From positions 1 to 32,781 of the forward strand of contig CAYRFD010000005.1 in NCBI GenBank assembly GCA_964423475.1: 32,781 nt of DNA. Direction: 5' to 3'. Origin of the DNA: JAUPVN01 sp964423475 (GTDB lineage Bacteria > Patescibacteriota > Saccharimonadia > Saccharimonadales > CAIOMD01). The notes under the pieces were generated by a model. That model ran no database searches. It saw nothing but the letters and a program-made list of their open reading frames with translations, and was not told the origin of the DNA. Both the position numbers and the translations under genes were made by a program. This document shows, in pieces, positions 31,251 to 32,781 of the stretch (position 1 is the stretch's first letter; each line of letters begins with the position of its first letter).

Positions 31251-32132
31251 TTATGCCTTTGCGCCTATTTGGTTTAACTTAGCAATGCGCTCTTCTATTG
31301 GTGGGTGTGTACTAAAAAGCTTTGAAACAACACCACCGCTTAAAGGGTTGGCTATAAACAAATGTGCCGTAGAAGTGTTTTGTTTTTTCATAACCGATCC
31401 ATTATCGGCAATTTTTTGTAATGCGCTAGCAAGACCTTCTGGGTATCTTGTGGTTAATGCCCCCGTAGCATCTGCTAAGTACTCTCTTTTACGAGATATA
31501 GAAAGCTGAACAACTGTAGCCACTATAGGTATAACAATTACTGCAAAAAATAATGCTATGTATAGAATAGGGCTACTGTTTTCGCTCTTATTACCAAAAC
31601 TACCCCAAAACAAACTACGCATTATAAAATCGCTTAAAATAGAAATTGCCGCAACCAACCCAAAAGCAATCATTGTTAACCTAATATCGTAATTTTGAAT
31701 ATGACCAAGCTCATGAGCCATAACGCCTTGCAACTCTTTATCGTCTAAAATATCTAATAATCCTGTAGTTACTGCTACAGATGCATGGCTAGGGTCTCTT
31801 CCTGTGGCAAAGGCATTAAGGGCCGGATCGTCAATAATATAAACTGCGGGCATAGGCAAGCCTGTGGTAATGCTTAGATTCTCTACTATTCTCCACAATC
31901 TTGGATTGTCTGATTTTTCTATTTGCTTAGCATTGTTCATAGCAAGTGCCGTTTTGTCAGAAGCAAAGTAACCCCAAAGCGCGTAGCCAAGCGCAAAAAT
32001 TATCGCAAAAACAGTAATAAAATAGTCTTTAAAATACATTGCCGCCGCAAAACTAATTAAGCCAATCAACACAAAAAATGTAAACATTAATAAAACGGTT
32101 TTGCGCTTATTAGCAGCAATTTCTCTATACAT
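31251..32132 (-). CDS. htpX: HtpX-family M48 membrane metalloprotease
   Basis: HtpX degrades damaged or misfolded membrane proteins. The 293-residue protein has two N-terminal membrane helices (about 12-32 and 38-56), the zinc motif HELGH (140-144) with catalytic Glu141, two more hydrophobic segments (about 152-172 and 190-210), and the third zinc ligand Glu217 in SRKREYLADATGAL. The end FSTHPPIEERIAKL is conserved in the family. It is 12 bases after lemA, a pairing seen widely in bacteria. Confidence 0.95.
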   Translation of the reverse strand: MYREIAANKRKTVLLMFTFFVLIGLISFAAAMYFKDYFITVFAIIFALGYALWGYFASDKTALAMNNAKQIEKSDNPRLWRIVENLSITTGLPMPAVYIIDDPALNAFATGRDPSHASVAVTTGLLDILDDKELQGVMAHELGHIQNYDIRLTMIAFGLVAAISILSDFIMRSLFWGSFGNKSENSSPILYIALFFAVIVIPIVATVVQLSISRKREYLADATGALTTRYPEGLASALQKIADNGSVMKKQNTSTAHLFIANPLSGGVVSKLFSTHPPIEERIAKLNQIGAKA

Positions 32133-32144
32133 TTAAGTTGTTAC

Positions 32145-32711
32145 CTAAAACTTAACTGATACTGGTTGCTGTACGGCATCGTTTTCTTGATCTGAAAGCT
32201 CAAAAAATTCTTTTTCGCCAAAACCAAGCTGCCTTGCAAATAAAGTATTAGGAAACGTCTTAATCTTAATGTTTAGATCTCTTGCAGAACCGTTATAAAA
32301 TCGGCGAGAAGCTTGAATTTTATCTTCTGTGTCTACTAGCTCGTCTTGCAATTGTTTAAAATTATCACTTGCTTTTAAATCTGGGTAACTTTCTGCTACC
32401 GCAAAAAGACTTTTTAATGCGCCAGACAGCATGTTTTCTGCCTCGGCCGTTTCTTTAACTCCATTTGCATCTAAAGCATGAGCGCGTGCCTCTGTAACGT
32501 TCTGAAAAACGCTACTTTCGTGTTTGGCATAGCCCTGCACTGCAGATACTAGGTTGGGTATAAGATCGTATCGTCTTTTTAACTGAACAGTAATATCACT
32601 CCAGGCTTCTTCTACGCGTACATTTAATTTTACAAGTCCGTTATACGTTAAAACACCATACAATAACAAACCTACAACCAGAACTGCAATAACTATTAGT
32701 ACTATTATCAT
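32145..32711 (-). CDS. lemA: LemA family protein
   Basis: A 188-residue protein with one N-terminal membrane helix (about 2-22) followed by the helical LemA domain. The signature YNGLVKLNVRVEEAWSDITVQLKRRYDLIPNLV is present, and the tail FPNTLFARQLGF is typical. LemA proteins face the outside of the membrane; their molecular role is unresolved, though they are often encoded with htpX. It heads the operon. AAGGAG lies about six bases before the ATG, and a TATAAT is present at 32739-32734 near the window end. Confidence 0.93.
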   Translation of the reverse strand: MIIVLIVIAVLVVGLLLYGVLTYNGLVKLNVRVEEAWSDITVQLKRRYDLIPNLVSAVQGYAKHESSVFQNVTEARAHALDANGVKETAEAENMLSGALKSLFAVAESYPDLKASDNFKQLQDELVDTEDKIQASRRFYNGSARDLNIKIKTFPNTLFARQLGFGEKEFFELSDQENDAVQQPVSVKF

Positions 32712-32733
32712 TATTTATCTCCTTATTATTACT

Positions 32734-32739
32734 ATTATA
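32734..32739 (-). promoter_or_regulatory. Candidate -10 box for the lemA-htpX operon
   Basis: TATAAT on the minus strand, 22 bases before the lemA ATG; the -35 region is weak (TAGTAT at 17 bp). The window ends soon upstream. Confidence 0.4.
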
Positions 32740-32781
32740 TCGCGCCTATGCTTTATATACTAGTAAGATTTTGGTGGGCAA

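Overview
The window is an AT-rich, tightly packed bacterial chromosome segment with short intergenic gaps and many overlapping genes. TGA is used as a normal stop codon (for example where ilvN overlaps ilvA). Small information-processing operons, a LemA/HtpX pair, a KH-domain protein beside rpsP and trmD, an aberrant leucyl-tRNA synthetase and no selfish elements suggest a Patescibacteria/CPR genome, perhaps Saccharibacteria-like. That placement is inferred from gene style, not from a phylogeny. Two runs of N (18533-18542 and 18767-18846) are scaffold gaps. Each sits inside a gene.

Layout. 112-1767 (-): ABC-F ATPase, divergent from argG. 1901-3310 (+): a promoter, a 15-codon arginine-rich leader peptide, an intrinsic terminator with an alternative antiterminator pairing, then argG. 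3388-6192 (+): a P2-type cation ATPase, convergent with a VIT1/CCC1-type metal transporter (6203-6901, -). 6936-8450 (-): a protein with two degenerate GGDEF domains. 8494-12538 (-): a complete ilv attenuator (TTGACA promoter, 27-codon Ile/Leu/Val-rich leader peptide, 13-bp stem, terminator) followed by ridA-ilvB-ilvN-ilvA. 12553-14834: a membrane-anchored protein, a beta-lactamase-fold hydrolase, and nickel superoxide dismutase (sodN) with its maturation protease (sodX). 14892-18563 (-): rpmF-nusB-nudix-rnc-rpsP, a terminator, khpA, then trmD. 18717-19188 (+): an unknown gene broken by a gap. 19193-25948 (-): leuS with an inserted alpha/beta-hydrolase domain, ddl, murF and ilvC. 26037-26113 (-): tRNA-Ala(GGC). 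26276-26872 (+): an HD phosphohydrolase. 26857-32711 (-): lemA-htpX-membrane protein-ligA-HAM1-MYG1 operon.

How the genes fit together. IlvA, IlvBN and IlvC cover the early steps of isoleucine/valine synthesis, and RidA removes the reactive enamine made by IlvA; IlvD and IlvE are not in the window. ArgG converts citrulline to argininosuccinate, with no argH here. Both amino-acid units look controlled by ribosome-mediated transcription attenuation with cognate-codon leader peptides that start only a few bases from the predicted transcript 5' end. SodN and SodX form a two-gene oxidative-defence unit, and the two metal transporters sit tail to tail.

The most interesting items are the two attenuators, the hydrolase-in-LeuRS fusion, the paired degenerate GGDEF domains, the NiSOD pair, and a recurring class of near-leaderless promoters. 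Apparent defects in rnc (frameshift) and rpmF (N gap) are probably assembly problems.
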